In this document: one piece after another, positions 17,455 to 25,364 of the stretch
Position numbering within the stretch: the stretch's first letter is position 1
How the letters are laid out: every line of letters starts with the position of its first letter
DNA from: Bog-756 sp963828385
GTDB lineage: Bacteria > Actinomycetota > Acidimicrobiia > Acidimicrobiales > RAAP-2
Direction: 5' to 3'
Length of the DNA: 64,000 bases
NCBI GenBank assembly: GCA_963828385.1
Contig: CAWHEF010000002.1
Coordinates: 372,001-436,000, forward strand
Made by a program: the position numbers and the translations under genes
Notes under the pieces: generated by a model
Databases searched by the model: none
What the model was told of the DNA's origin: nothing
Seen by the model: only the letters and a program-made list of their open reading frames with translations

Positions 17455-18810
17455 GAGCGGACGCCCGAGCGAGGGGGTGCCGGCGCCGACGCGGAACCGG
17501 TCGTCGGGTGGGCAGGGATGGGCAGCCTCGCCGATACGACGTACGCCGTGACGACGGCGACGATGGTCACGGGCATCACCTCTATCCCGTCGGAAGCCAG
17601 CAGCAGCGTCGGCAACAGCACCGAGGTCATCGGCAGGCGGAGCATGACCGTGCACATGGCGCCGATCCCCATCGCCACTGCAGGGATCAGGGTCAGGCCG
17701 GGAAGGTGTGAGGCGGCGATGCCCCCGGCGCCACCGATCAACAGGGCGGGGAAGATGGGGCCGCCCCGGAAGCCGGACAGTGAGAGTGCGTATGCCACTG
17801 CCTTCAGAAGGAGGAGGACGATGAGGGCACCCACGGTCCAGTCGGCAGCATGCAGCACGATCTCGGGCAGCGCCGTCTGACCCGAGAAGAGCACGTCGGA
17901 CTGGGGCTTACCGGTGATCTCACCGAAGACGATGGCCGAGAGGGCGACGCCAACCCCCGCCAGCGGCAGAGCCACGAACCGTGCCCGCTCCACCCTCGGC
18001 TGGAGAGCGAGGGCAACCCGTTGGACGCCGAATCCGAGTGCGGTTGCCACCACTCCGATCGCCACGGCCCAGAGGAACATCGGGGACGTCAGGTGTCCTG
18101 CCGGTGGAAGGTCGGGAATGGCGAGGGCGAACGTACCGAACCCCGAGAGCGATCCGAGCCCGATGAAGATGAGGGCGCCGATGCCCGAGGCGAGCAGGCC
18201 CGGCACCAGGACCAATCCCAGGGTCGGTCCGCCGAGGCCGGTCGCCTCCATGAGGAGGAAGGCGCCCACGATGGGTGAGCCGAGCAACGTCGAGATGGCG
18301 GCGAAGCTCCCAGCGGCAGCCATGACCGTCTTGGCTTGATCGGGGGCGTCCCACGACGCCATCGAGACCGCCGCTACTCCGAGGCCCCCGCCGATGGCGA
18401 TCAGGGGAGCTTCGGGCCCGAGCACGATGCCGAGGCTCAAGGTCGCCAGGGCGGCGAAGAACACCCCGAACAGGTCCTTCGGGACCGGAGTCGCACCGGT
18501 CGTGAACCCTTCGGCCGGCCGGTGCCCACCGGTGCCGGGGAGGTAGGTGAGGACGGCGGCCACGAAGATCCCCGAGACGATGGTCAACGGGACCGGCCAC
18601 CAGACGGGCTCGTGGGAGAACCCGAGCGCGTCGGGAAGGGACGAGAACAGCCAGCCTTGAAGGAGCTCGCACCAGCTTGAGGAAACCGAAGGCGGTGGCG
18701 GATATCGGAACTCCGATGGCAGCGGCGAGGGCGAGGAGGCCGACGTACTGCCTCGACCGGATGAGTGTCGTCGGGTCGACAGCAGCCGCCTCCGGCGCCT
18801 GGTCGTTCAT
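17451..18810 (-). CDS. ClC-family chloride channel/antiporter, interrupted by one frameshift
   Basis: ClC transporter, about 452 residues once corrected. The first part (from ATG 18810, MNDQAPEAAAVDP) ends in FGFLKLV. The rest continues in another frame as ELLQGWLFSSLPDALGF. Removing one base near 18669 joins them exactly. Motifs: GTGGHRPAEGF where ClC has GSGIP, GPEAPLI carrying the external gating glutamate (about residue 133), and FLLMEAT where the antiporter E. coli ClC has FIIEEM. The second glutamate (E203, internal proton site) is Ala here, so a channel-like or altered transport mode is possible. It is coupled to the channel-like gene downstream. Confidence 0.85.
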
Positions 18811-18900
18811 CGTCGACCGGGCCCGCGACGGCGCCGGTTGGCCGACTCGGGCGCCGTCGCCGACGGAGGGAAGGGCGCGCCCTCGTGCTCGCACTGCCAG

Positions 18901-18990
18901 TCAGCCATTGCTGCGGCGGTACACCCGGGCGAACGCCACGACGAGGACGATTGCCAATACGGCGAACGCCACGCCACCCAGGATGTACAT
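18901..18990 (-). CDS. small single-helix membrane peptide
   Basis: A 29-residue ORF, starting MYILGGVAFAVL, with one hydrophobic helix of about 20 residues followed by ARVYRRSNG, so the positive end should face the cytoplasm. A purine-rich stretch (GAAGAGGGAG) precedes the ATG at 18990. The frame stays open upstream to 19125, but that part looks non-coding. It lies 90 bases before the ClC start on the same strand. Length and shape recall accessory subunits such as KdpF, but there is no kdp gene here. Function unknown. Confidence 0.4.
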   Translation of the reverse strand: MYILGGVAFAVLAIVLVVAFARVYRRSNG

Positions 18991-19020
18991 AGCTCCCTCT
19001 TCCGCTTCCTGCCGGTTGGG

Positions 19021-19033
19021 ACCGATCATCGGT
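19021..19033. promoter_or_regulatory. 13-bp perfect inverted repeat, candidate operator
   Basis: ACCGATCATCGGT is a perfect palindrome around one central base. Its core CGATCATCGG recurs at about 19080-19089, so two half-matching sites lie within the divergent region between the small peptide/ClC genes and the SHOCT-domain gene. A regulator is not identified. Confidence 0.35.
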
Positions 19034-19151
19034 GTGCTGCAACCGTAGATGCTCGGTCGGTGGAGCGAGCGGATGGGATCGATCATCGGGCGCTTCAGGT
19101 CTCGTCGGGGCTCGATGCCGACCAATCACGGGCTGACCAGGAACGATCATG

Positions 19152-19157
19152 TACTGT
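19152..19157 (+). promoter_or_regulatory. candidate -10 element (TACTGT) for the SHOCT-domain gene
   Basis: TACTGT lies 54 bases before the ATG at 19212. A GGCCC/GGGCC inverted repeat follows it in the presumed leader. The same hexamer precedes two other membrane-protein genes in the window. No good -35 is seen. Confidence 0.3.
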
Positions 19158-19211
19158 GGGCCTGGCCCCGATTACTAGGGCCGAGACCGATACCAAGGAG
19201 CCAAACTCGTC

Positions 19212-19607
19212 ATGTTCGCCGCATACAACTACCCGTTGTTGAGCATTTTCTGGACGATGCTCGAGTTCTTCGCCTTCTTCCTGTGGATCTGGCTGCTCAT
19301 CGTCGTGTTCGGCGACATCTTCCGGAGCCACGACATGGGTGGCCTGGCCAAGGCGCTTTGGGTCCTGTTCGTGATCATCCTCCCGTTGTTCGGAGTCCTC
19401 ATCTACCTGATCGCCCGGGGGGGCAAGATGCACGAGCGCGCCGCCCGGCAGGCGGAATCCCAGCAGAAGGCGTTCGACGATTACGTCAGGCAGGCGGCGG
19501 GGACGGGAAGCACCGCAGATCAGCTGGCGAAGCTGGCCGACCTCAAGTCCAAGGGCGTCCTCTCCGACGCAGAGTTCGAGGCGCAGAAGGCCAAGATCCT
19601 CAGCTGA
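19212..19607 (+). CDS. PLDc_N/SHOCT-domain membrane protein
   Basis: A 131-residue protein with two helices (about residues 10-35 and 46-67). The pattern between them, FGDIFRSHDMGGLAKALWV, is typical of the PLDc_N family. The C-terminal 30 residues form a SHOCT domain (ADQLAKLADLKSKGVLSDAEFE is the segment; key residues L-x-K-G-x-L-S-x-x-E-F). SHOCT domains bind partner proteins or nucleic acids in several systems; this one has no assigned role. AAGGAG precedes the ATG by 11 bases. Confidence 0.85.
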   Translation: MFAAYNYPLLSIFWTMLEFFAFFLWIWLLIVVFGDIFRSHDMGGLAKALWVLFVIILPLFGVLIYLIARGGKMHERAARQAESQQKAFDDYVRQAAGTGSTADQLAKLADLKSKGVLSDAEFEAQKAKILS

Positions 19608-19802
19608 TCGGCCGGCGGCGGCGACGGACATCGACGGCGTTTGCTCGTTTGCTCGGCCGTCCATTCGCCCTACCGATCGGCGGCGGCGAGACCGAAGAGA
19701 ACCTGAATGACGCCGAGGACGAGAATGGCCGATCCCCCACCCGACGGGCGGGCTACGACGGACGAGCTCTGCGGCATCCCCTTCCCGTGAGAGGGCGACC
19801 GG

Positions 19803-19808
19803 TACTGT
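19803..19808 (+). promoter_or_regulatory. candidate -10 (TACTGT) for a leaderless transcript of the 19815 gene
   Basis: TACTGT is followed by 6 bases and then the ATG at 19815. No Shine-Dalgarno sequence is present, so the message may be leaderless. Confidence 0.4.
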
Positions 19809-19814
19809 CGGCCG

Positions 19815-21077
19815 ATGGTGTCGAACGATGGCGACCCGGCGTCGGTCGAAGACCTCCAGCGCGCCGTGGAGGAGCTCCGCAAGGAGAACATGGCCCTTCG
19901 AGGTGACGGGCCCGACCCGAAACCGAGGCGACACCGGCTTCGAGGTGCCTCGTCGTGGCTGTTCATCGTCCTGGCCTGCCTCTTGGCCCTCGTTTCGATC
20001 GTCGAGGTGTTCGCGCGCAACGTGCTCCTCGACACCGATACCTACGTCGCCACCGTCGCCCCGTTGGCCAGCGACCCTGCCATTCAGTCCCAAGTGGCGA
20101 ATCGTGTGAGCGACGGCCTGATCCAACGCGTGAACGTGCAGAAGCGGGTGCAAGACGCCTTGCCACCGAAGGCGGGATTTCTCGCCGCTCCTGTCACCTC
20201 GGGACTCACCAGCCTCACGCACCAGATCACCCTGAAGACCGTCCAGTCCGACGCCTTCCAGAAGGTATGGGTGTCGGTCAACCGTGACGCCCACAAGCAG
20301 GTGGTGTCGGTCTTGACGGGCTCACAGGAAGGCGCCCTCAGCTCGAGCAACGGGACCGTGTCGATCAACCTCGACCAGGTGGAGACGCAGGTCAAGCAAT
20401 CGCTCGACGCCCGAGGGATCACCGTGTTCGACAACGTTCCGAAGCCCAAGAAGAACTCGATCGTCATCTTCCAGTCCGACACGCTGGTCAAGCTCCAGGG
20501 GCTCACCCGTCTGATCAACTCGCTCGCCTACCTCCTCCCCGTTCTCGCCGTCGCCTGCTTCGCCGGTGGGATCGCGGTGTCTCTCAACCGACGACGGGCG
20601 CTGGCGCGCGCCGCCGTGGCGCTCGCTGTGACCATGGCACTCGTCCTCGTCGGGTTGGCCTTTGCCGAGAACCAGTACCTCTCGAACCTCGGACCGAACC
20701 AGTCACGGGCGGCGAGCTCCGCCGTGATCGATACGGTGACCGGTGGGCTGCGAGCGAGCCTCCGGACGACCTTCGTCGTCGCCGCGATCATCGGCGTGGT
20801 GACCATGGTGGTCGGCATCCGCCGGCTGCGGGCGTTCCTCGGTGACCGTCGTTGGCCGGCGTGGATCTCCGCCCTTCCCCTTCGCCGGGCTGTGGCCATC
20901 CACCGGAAAGCGCTCATCTGGGTGGTAGCTGCCGTCGCATTGATCGTCCTCATCGTCTGGCCCGGCTTGACTCCCCTGGTGGCCGTCGTCGTCATCGTGG
21001 TGGCGCTCGCGCTCATCGCCCTCACCGGAGCGCTTGCGGCGAGGGCCGAACCGGGCCGGACGACCCCCGAAGTCTGA
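19815..21077 (+). CDS. integral membrane protein of unknown function
   Basis: A 420-residue protein not assigned to a named family. A short coiled segment (VEDLQRAVEELRKENMALR) is followed by a helix near residue 50. Then comes an extracytoplasmic domain of about 160 residues starting LLDTDTYVATVAPLASDPA. Four to five helices fill the C-terminal half. This layout, with an early helix and external domain, resembles poorly characterised actinobacterial membrane proteins. It is convergent with the lysyltransferase-like gene and lacks a ribosome binding site. Confidence 0.6.
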   Translation: MVSNDGDPASVEDLQRAVEELRKENMALRGDGPDPKPRRHRLRGASSWLFIVLACLLALVSIVEVFARNVLLDTDTYVATVAPLASDPAIQSQVANRVSDGLIQRVNVQKRVQDALPPKAGFLAAPVTSGLTSLTHQITLKTVQSDAFQKVWVSVNRDAHKQVVSVLTGSQEGALSSSNGTVSINLDQVETQVKQSLDARGITVFDNVPKPKKNSIVIFQSDTLVKLQGLTRLINSLAYLLPVLAVACFAGGIAVSLNRRRALARAAVALAVTMALVLVGLAFAENQYLSNLGPNQSRAASSAVIDTVTGGLRASLRTTFVVAAIIGVVTMVVGIRRLRAFLGDRRWPAWISALPLRRAVAIHRKALIWVVAAVALIVLIVWPGLTPLVAVVVIVVALALIALTGALAARAEPGRTTPEV

Positions 21078-21098
21078 GCGCGAGCCGGCGGTCCTGCG

Positions 21099-21117
21099 GT
21101 CCGGGGGCCGGCCGGAC
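21099..21117. terminator. GC-rich hairpin between convergent genes
   Basis: GTCCGG and CCGGAC form a 6-bp stem with a 7-base loop in the 63-bp gap between two convergent genes. There is no T-tract. It could serve both directions, but support is weak. Confidence 0.3.
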
Positions 21118-21140
21118 GGCCGTGGTGTGTCGGGCCGGCG

Positions 21141-24100
21141 TCAGGAGGTCGGTTCTCGGGTGCCGGTGCGACCGTCCCCGATGGCGGTGCGGCCGTTGCC
21201 ATCCGACGGTCTCGGCGCTTCCTCGCCGGACCTACCTCCTCGGTCGGGGACGGCGGCCAGGGCCGCCTCTGTCTCCGCTCGGGCCCGGGTCGACCGCTTC
21301 TTGGCTCCTGATGCGAGCAGGCGGCCGACGACGGGGAACTCCCACATCGACTCGGCACGGAGGATGGCCATGATCACGGGGACGACGTGCTCGGCCGTGT
21401 CGAAGACGACATAACGGGGGAGCCACTCCGGGTCGTACTTAGCGTTGAACCTCCACAACGTCTCGATCTGCACGAGGTTGGACAGACGCATCAGGGCCCA
21501 TCGCTCGGCGCGGACGACCGCCCCGTCCCCCTTCTCACCCGAGAGGATCGAGCGCATGGCGGCGAAGTTGAGGCTCAGGCCGCCAAATCCGCGCTCCTTC
21601 AAGTACTCGATCGTCGAGCAGAGGGCGAAGTCGAGAAGCCCGTTGGGCCGCTCGCCTTTGTCGCGCCGCATGAGGTCGAGCGAGTAGCCGTTGATTGCCG
21701 GAGCCGGTACGAACTGGCACGTGGCAGCGACGTCGCCGTCAGCATCACGCACGACGGTGAGGAGCAGACCCGTGTCCCTCGGATCGAAGATCCGCCCGAG
21801 CATCATCGAGAAACCTCGCTCCTGATCGCCGCGCCGGCTGAGCCCCATCAGGTTCGTGAGCTCTTCGATCAGCTCGGGATCGAGTCGTGACGGGTCGTGG
21901 AACGTGGCGGAGTAGCCGTGTCTGCGGATGCGGTTGTTGGCCTGGCGGAGTCCCTTCATGGAACCACCGGAGAGCGAGAACGACTGCGCGTTCACAACCG
22001 CTTCGTCCCCCAGGTACATGTTGTGCATGCCCGATTCCCGGTAGGTCGACAGCCAGTCCTCGCCGGTTCCCATGATCGCCGTGACCCAGCCGTGTCCGTC
22101 GGCGAACCGCCTGAAGGCGGCCCACACCTGGCTCCGCTCGTTCCTCGGCCCGATCGGGTCAGGGGATACGAGGCAGATTCCTCCGTACACGGCGTACGCC
22201 ACCAGGCTGTCGTGGTAGAAGAACCAGTGCTTGTCCGATCGGAGGGCGAAGTAATCGAGCGTCGAATCACCATGGCGACGCACGATGTCGCGGGCGCGGA
22301 GCTCTGCGGCCCGTCCGGAGCTGAGCCGGCGGTCGACGACCGGCCGCGTCAGAAGGAAGAGCGCGAGGGCCACGACGGCAAGGCCGAAGGCGAGCATGGC
22401 CGGAGCCAGGTAGCGGTTGACCCGGTGGGGGAGGTACTGGGTGTCGACTCCGACCAGTCGCTCCGTGACGGCCCACAACGTGGGCCAGAAGGCGAGGTGG
22501 GGGTGCCGGTGAGGCCCGATGTGGAAGAAGAGCTCGAGGAGGCCGGTTGTGGCCAGTACGAGCCCGACGACGGCGGCTCCCAGCCCGAGTAGCGCGGTGC
22601 GAAGGGACGACCAGTCCGACGCGGCCTGGAACTCCCGGCGATTGAACACCAGGACCGCCAGCACGACGATCGCCAGTGCCGACTCCTCGACGTCTGCGCC
22701 GGCGATCAAGTGCAGGGCGACCGTTCCCGACAGCAGCACCACGGCCACTCGCCACGCCCGTCGTTGGCCGCGAAGGATGCCCCGTCCGAGCGCGACGAGC
22801 GCGAGGCCGGCGATGGCGATCAGGGCCGACGCCCCCACGCTCGCCCGCAGTGGCAGGTAGTCGAGGACCAGGTGCAGCCGGGCTCGAAGGGGAGGGGTGA
22901 CTGCGTCGAGGAGGTCGACGATCCCGGCGAGCAGGATGGCCGCCGCCGCCCACCGGCGGACCCGGCGGGTCCGCCGGTGGGCAATGCGCAGGTCGGGTGC
23001 AGGTGGCCACGAGCTGCCCATCGGGTAGGAGGCCACCAGCGCGGGTCGTACGCCGTGGGGAAGGTGGCGCAGGCTGCCCGCCGGTCGATGATGGCTGTCG
23101 GTGCCGCGCTCCACCACACGCTCGAGAAGGCTGGGGGAGGCGAGGTGCTCGTGGGCCAAGAGGAGCCGGACGTGGAGATCGGCACCGGTCTCGAGCTCGA
23201 CCCAGCTCACCAGTTGGCTGTTGACGAAGACAGGAGGGAGTCCGAAGCGTCCACCTCGCTCCTCCACGACTTCGGTGGTGGCCCCGACATTGGCATAGAA
23301 GCCGATGCCCAAGCTCGTGAGCTCGGGCTGGAACGTGGCGGCGGTGATGAGCCCGGCGTAGCCGCGACCGACCAGACCCCGAGCGGCGTCGCGGGCCCGG
23401 TCATTGGCGCCAGCCTCTATCAACACCGTTTCGAGCGAGCCGCCGCCAAGGACCGACCATAAGCGTCGGCTGAGCACCCCGAGGACGAGGGCGAGCACCC
23501 CGAGGACGACCAGGGCCGCGAGCGCGGCAACCGCGATCTGGTCTACGAGGTCGGCGCCGTGGGCATGGCGAATGGCCCAGCCCGGGATCCCCGGGCCGAG
23601 ATGGCCGAGCACCCAGGGCGTGACCGCAATCCGGAGGATCCCTGCCACGACGAAGGGGACGAGGAGCCACCAGACGTAGCGCCCGAGACGGCGGTAGAGC
23701 GTGCGCGAGACGACGAATCGTGACAGCGAGGAAGGATCGGTCAGTTTGGAGAGCCCCTCGAGCCACGGAGCATCGGCCGACGACTGCTCGGCGAAGCTCC
23801 TCCAGCGACGACCGGCATCCGTCGGTCCGATGGCGCCCGGCTTGGCGTCGGCGACCGGATCAGGGCTGTTCTCCGACGCATCGCTCCCGGAGGCGTAGGT
23901 GTGCATCCCCGGTTCGACCCGGACCACCCGGTCGCCGTTTGCGGTATGCAAGTGCAGATCGATCACTCCGAGGTGTTGGACGCCGTGCCCGGCCATCACG
24001 TCGCGGGCACCGGGGTCATCGTCCGGATCGGGCTCGTGTGTACCTGTCTGGTGGAGGACCCGGCGCTCCTCCCCGGTGAGGAATCGGCTCAGTGCCTGCG

Positions 24101-24467
24101 CGAGCGCGGGGTGGGCGTCCATCGAACGCCGACACAGATCGGGCGTGTCGCCTTCGACCGTCAGGTCGAAGAGGTTGCCCGCCACGATGAGGATCCCAGG
24201 ACCGTCCCAGGTGTCGAGTGCCCGAGCCAGCTCGGCGGTCACCTCGATCGAGCTGGACGTTGCGACCGGGGTGAGGAGGAGGTCGCTCACCACCATCACC
24301 CGGCGGCCGAGGGCGACGTCGATGGGCGTCGTCCCTTCCTCCGGCGAGCATGAGGCGGGCCAGGCATCCGAGAGCTGGGCCGAGCCCCCGAGCGTCAGGG
24401 TCCCGGTGGGCGGTTGAGGAGCGAAGGGGCGATTGCCCAGCTGGTCGTGGGATGAGCGTTGTGTCAT
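21141..24467 (-). CDS. phosphatidylglycerol lysyltransferase-like protein fused to a degenerate metallophosphoesterase
   Basis: A 1108-residue membrane protein. The N-terminal 200 residues look like a calcineurin-type phosphoesterase but with lost metal ligands: SDLLLTP instead of SDLHL (about 61-67), AGNLFDL instead of GDLFD, GTHEP instead of GNHD. About eight helices follow. The last 350 residues are the LPG_synthase_C (DUF2156) domain, with the conserved run DKHWFFYHD, SGGSMKGLRQANNRI and GERPNGLLDFALCS. MprF/LysX-type enzymes use aminoacyl-tRNA to modify phosphatidylglycerol. No lysyl-tRNA synthetase domain is fused here. The start is taken at ATG 24467 rather than 27 codons earlier. Confidence 0.8.
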   Translation of the reverse strand: MTQRSSHDQLGNRPFAPQPPTGTLTLGGSAQLSDAWPASCSPEEGTTPIDVALGRRVMVVSDLLLTPVATSSSIEVTAELARALDTWDGPGILIVAGNLFDLTVEGDTPDLCRRSMDAHPALAQALSRFLTGEERRVLHQTGTHEPDPDDDPGARDVMAGHGVQHLGVIDLHLHTANGDRVVRVEPGMHTYASGSDASENSPDPVADAKPGAIGPTDAGRRWRSFAEQSSADAPWLEGLSKLTDPSSLSRFVVSRTLYRRLGRYVWWLLVPFVVAGILRIAVTPWVLGHLGPGIPGWAIRHAHGADLVDQIAVAALAALVVLGVLALVLGVLSRRLWSVLGGGSLETVLIEAGANDRARDAARGLVGRGYAGLITAATFQPELTSLGIGFYANVGATTEVVEERGGRFGLPPVFVNSQLVSWVELETGADLHVRLLLAHEHLASPSLLERVVERGTDSHHRPAGSLRHLPHGVRPALVASYPMGSSWPPAPDLRIAHRRTRRVRRWAAAAILLAGIVDLLDAVTPPLRARLHLVLDYLPLRASVGASALIAIAGLALVALGRGILRGQRRAWRVAVVLLSGTVALHLIAGADVEESALAIVVLAVLVFNRREFQAASDWSSLRTALLGLGAAVVGLVLATTGLLELFFHIGPHRHPHLAFWPTLWAVTERLVGVDTQYLPHRVNRYLAPAMLAFGLAVVALALFLLTRPVVDRRLSSGRAAELRARDIVRRHGDSTLDYFALRSDKHWFFYHDSLVAYAVYGGICLVSPDPIGPRNERSQVWAAFRRFADGHGWVTAIMGTGEDWLSTYRESGMHNMYLGDEAVVNAQSFSLSGGSMKGLRQANNRIRRHGYSATFHDPSRLDPELIEELTNLMGLSRRGDQERGFSMMLGRIFDPRDTGLLLTVVRDADGDVAATCQFVPAPAINGYSLDLMRRDKGERPNGLLDFALCSTIEYLKERGFGGLSLNFAAMRSILSGEKGDGAVVRAERWALMRLSNLVQIETLWRFNAKYDPEWLPRYVVFDTAEHVVPVIMAILRAESMWEFPVVGRLLASGAKKRSTRARAETEAALAAVPDRGGRSGEEAPRPSDGNGRTAIGDGRTGTREPTS

Positions 24468-24650
24468 GGTCGAGTGGTCCGCCGCCGAGCATCGCCGGGA
24501 TCGGCCGCCCCGCTTGGACAAGGGGGGCTGTGCCAGCGTGCACCCCAAGCCGGCGCCCGCGACGCTGGCGAAGGGTCCGCCTCAGGCGGCGGCGAGGTCG
24601 CGCTCACGGCACGACCATCGTACGGTCTCGGCGGACGCTGATGTCGCCGG

Positions 24651-24656
24651 TAGGAT
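24651..24656 (+). promoter_or_regulatory. candidate -10 (TAGGAT) for the small ORF-HAD operon
   Basis: TAGGAT in an otherwise GC-rich divergent region, 55 bases before the ATG at 24712. No -35 of note. Confidence 0.3.
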
Positions 24657-24711
24657 TAGACCCCTGGTCGGGGCCGTCGCCGTCGACGGTGAGACGCCAA
24701 GGAGGGTCTTG

Positions 24712-24828
24712 ATGGCAGGCGATCGGCGGTACGGAGCGATGATCGACGAGCTCCCTTCGAACGGGAACGATCCCCAGCTCGCCAGTGAGGATCGGTGCCC
24801 GCCCGCCCTGCCGCTGACAGTGGCGTGA
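24712..24828 (+). CDS. 38-residue ORF, translationally coupled to the HAD gene
   Basis: A short ORF beginning MAGDRRYGAMIDELPSNGND. It has a near-perfect AAGGAGG (24699-24705) 6 bases before its ATG, the strongest ribosome binding site seen in the window, and its TGA overlaps the GTG of the next gene (GTGA). No helix, signal or known domain is visible. It may be a real small protein or a leader ORF that couples ribosomes to the phosphatase gene. Confidence 0.45.
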   Translation: MAGDRRYGAMIDELPSNGNDPQLASEDRCPPALPLTVA

Positions 24829-25331
24829 GCGCCGATCCGGTCATCGGGATACCCCCGAACTGGACCTGGCGGGCAGGCCCTGTGAGCTTGCCTGGTGACG
24901 CCGTGGTGTTCGACGTCGACGGCGTGTTGTCGGACGCAGTGGGCCGGCAGCACTTCCTCGAGCGTGGGCGCCGTGATTGGGACGCCTTCTTCGAGGCGTG
25001 CGGTGACGACCCGGTCATCGAGGAGCTGGCGCGCCTCCTCGAGCTCCTCGACCCGCGGCTTCAGGTCGTGCTCCTCACCGGCCGACCGATCCGTGTCCAG
25101 CCCCAGACCCTCGCGTGGTTGGAGCGCTACCGGCTTCGATGGGACCTTCTCGTGATGCGGGCCCGGGGCGACTACTCGCAAGTGACGTGGTTCAAGCGGG
25201 ACAGCGTGGACGAGCTGCGCGCCTTCGGTTTCGATCTGAAGCTGGCGTTCGAGGACGATCCCAACAACTTCGCCATGTTCCACGCCGAGGGGGTTCCCTG
25301 CGTGTACATCCACTCCGGGTACTACGAGTAG
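24825..25331 (+). CDS. HAD-superfamily phosphatase, polynucleotide-phosphatase-like
   Basis: A 168-residue HAD phosphatase. Motif I is VVFDVDGVLSD (Asp nucleophile and second Asp). Motif II is VVLLTGRP. Motif III/IV is LAFEDDPNNFAMF with the acidic pair. The compact shape resembles the 3'-phosphatase domain of polynucleotide kinase/phosphatase and related small actinobacterial HADs; the substrate is not known. I chose the GTG at 24825 because it overlaps the preceding ORF; the frame is open 10 codons further upstream. Convergent with the lipoprotein gene. Confidence 0.8.
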   Translation: MSADPVIGIPPNWTWRAGPVSLPGDAVVFDVDGVLSDAVGRQHFLERGRRDWDAFFEACGDDPVIEELARLLELLDPRLQVVLLTGRPIRVQPQTLAWLERYRLRWDLLVMRARGDYSQVTWFKRDSVDELRAFGFDLKLAFEDDPNNFAMFHAEGVPCVYIHSGYYE

Positions 25332-25364
25332 CGACGGTCACCCCTCACGGATGCGCCATCCCGG

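Noticed and set aside
18838..19242. Plus-strand open frame between the ClC region and the SHOCT gene
   Set aside because: Composition is random-like, with no ribosome binding site and overlap with better candidates on both sides.
24433..24711. Upstream extension of the 38-codon ORF
   Set aside because: The longer frame overlaps the divergent lysyltransferase-like start and ignores the strong ribosome site at 24699.
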